Below, one piece after another: positions 5,134 to 5,471 of a stretch of 5,471 nucleotides of DNA. The notes below the pieces were generated by a model, which saw nothing but the letters and a program-made list of their open reading frames with translations, was not told the origin of the DNA and did no database searches. Position 1 is the stretch's first letter. Every line of letters begins with the position of its first letter. The DNA comes from Methanomicrobiales archaeon (GTDB lineage: Archaea > Halobacteriota > Methanomicrobia > Methanomicrobiales > JACTUA01): NCBI GenBank assembly GCA_028678635.1, contig JAJRDC010000044.1, positions 1 through 5,471 on the forward strand, written 5' to 3'. A program made the translations under genes and the position numbers.

Positions 5134-5138
5134 TTTTA
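5134..5138 (+). terminator. T-run terminator after the inhibitor gene
   Basis: A run of five T (ACTTTTTAA) lies 20 bases after the stop at 5113. Archaeal RNA polymerase commonly terminates at such T-tracts without a hairpin, so this probably ends the inhibitor transcript. Confidence 0.45.
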
Positions 5139-5154
5139 ACCGGGATTCTTCCGT

Positions 5155-5182
5155 TCACTCCGTCTTCTCCATGAGGGAGTGA
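5155..5182. repeat. Short inverted repeat
   Basis: TCACTCC (5155-5161) and GGAGTGA (5176-5182) form a 7-bp perfect stem around a 14-base loop just after the T-run. It may protect the 3' end of the inhibitor mRNA. Function is inference. Confidence 0.35.
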
Positions 5183-5204
5183 TCTCGATTTCCGGAACCG
5201 GTAA

Positions 5205-5228
5205 CGGGAGGGGACACGCCCCCTCCCG
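5205..5228. repeat. Strong GC hairpin
   Basis: CGGGAGGGG (5205-5213) and CCCCTCCCG (5220-5228) form a perfect 9-bp stem with a 6-base loop (ACACGC). It is in a non-coding stretch without an adjacent T-run. It could be an RNA-stability or protein-binding element. Confidence 0.5.
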
Positions 5229-5319
5229 GCGCCTCCCCCGTGAGGATAGCAGACCGTTCGGTGGAGCTCAGAAATGAATCATAAGTGGGAGAAAACCGGC
5301 GGGGGGGGTGCCCACGCGG

Positions 5320-5338
5320 CGGGGGCGGTGAGCCCCCG
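5320..5338. repeat. GC hairpin with competing alternative pairing
   Basis: CGGGGGC (5320-5326) pairs with GCCCCCG (5332-5338) around GGTGA. The loop and first base of the second arm, GGTGAG (5327-5332), can instead pair with CTCACC (5346-5351). The two structures exclude each other. Ten bases before the first arm, at 5301-5308, is a run of eight G. Confidence 0.4.
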
Positions 5339-5386
5339 AGAGCGTCTCACCAGTAATACGCCAATCGATGTTACCGACATGCTTCG

Positions 5387-5471
5387 ATGAAAGGACACCG
5401 CAGGGGTCACGGCAGGAGATTCTTCCGCTTCTGGGGAAAGAGCTATGCCTTCAGCATTTCGGCGAGGGAGG
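5387..5471 (+). CDS. Tentative ORF entering the right edge
   Basis: From ATG 5387 a frame stays open to the window end (28 codons), beginning MKGHRRGHGRRFFRFWGKSY, very basic and aromatic. About 75% of its third codon positions are G or C, nearer to the local genes than the competing open frame from ATG 5368. A TAATAC stretch 28-33 bases upstream could be a TATA box of a leaderless gene. No Shine-Dalgarno or family motif is visible. It could be chance. Confidence 0.22.
   Translation, partial: MKGHRRGHGRRFFRFWGKSYAFSISARE

Noticed and set aside
5368..5471. Second open frame to the right edge from ATG 5368
   Set aside because: About 14 of its 34 third codon positions are A or T, poorer than the frame from 5387, and no motif is visible.

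Overview
This window reads as chromosomal DNA of a GC-rich euryarchaeon, most likely a methanogen of the Methanomicrobia/Methanomicrobiales type. The reasons are the archaeal protein families (NreA DNA-repair protein, UPF0216/DUF61), short TATA-like boxes at archaeal distances from start codons, genes that appear leaderless, and GAGGTG or GGGGAG ribosome-binding sites. The genus is inference: no rRNA or tRNA lies here to settle it.

Layout from left to right. Bases 1-327 (minus) hold the N-terminal 109 residues of a conserved-looking protein of unknown function that runs off the left edge. It diverges from nadA (432-1367, plus), the iron-sulfur quinolinate synthase of NAD biosynthesis. Convergent with nadA is a minus-strand block of three genes, in transcription order: nreA (3229-2051), a single-cluster [4Fe-4S] ferredoxin (1965-1738) and a paralogous, very Cys-rich ferredoxin (1628-1404). 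Each ferredoxin has its own TTTATC box, placed identically relative to its start codon. Divergent from nreA is a tight plus-strand pair: a UPF0216/DUF61 protein (3372-3803) and a 52-residue zinc-ribbon-like microprotein (3809-3967).

From about 3968 the DNA becomes visibly less GC-rich. After about 270 bases with no convincing gene comes a promoter-like element and a Cys-rich ORF (4239-4613) built from two copies of a five-cysteine module. Next is a leaderless-looking gene for a chagasin-type (MEROPS I42) peptidase inhibitor with a lipoprotein signal peptide (4718-5113). The last 358 bases carry a T-run terminator, several strong GC hairpins and a G8 tract. A tentative ORF entering the right edge starts at 5387.

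Functionally this is mostly housekeeping: NAD synthesis, electron transfer and PCNA-linked DNA repair. It is followed by a more accessory-looking segment with a predicted envelope-anchored protease inhibitor and an unrecognised disulfide- or metal-rich protein. No mobile element, CRISPR array, rRNA or tRNA was seen. The least described items are the two-module Cys-rich ORF, the zinc-ribbon microprotein downstream of UPF0216, and the duplicated ferredoxins with matched promoters.
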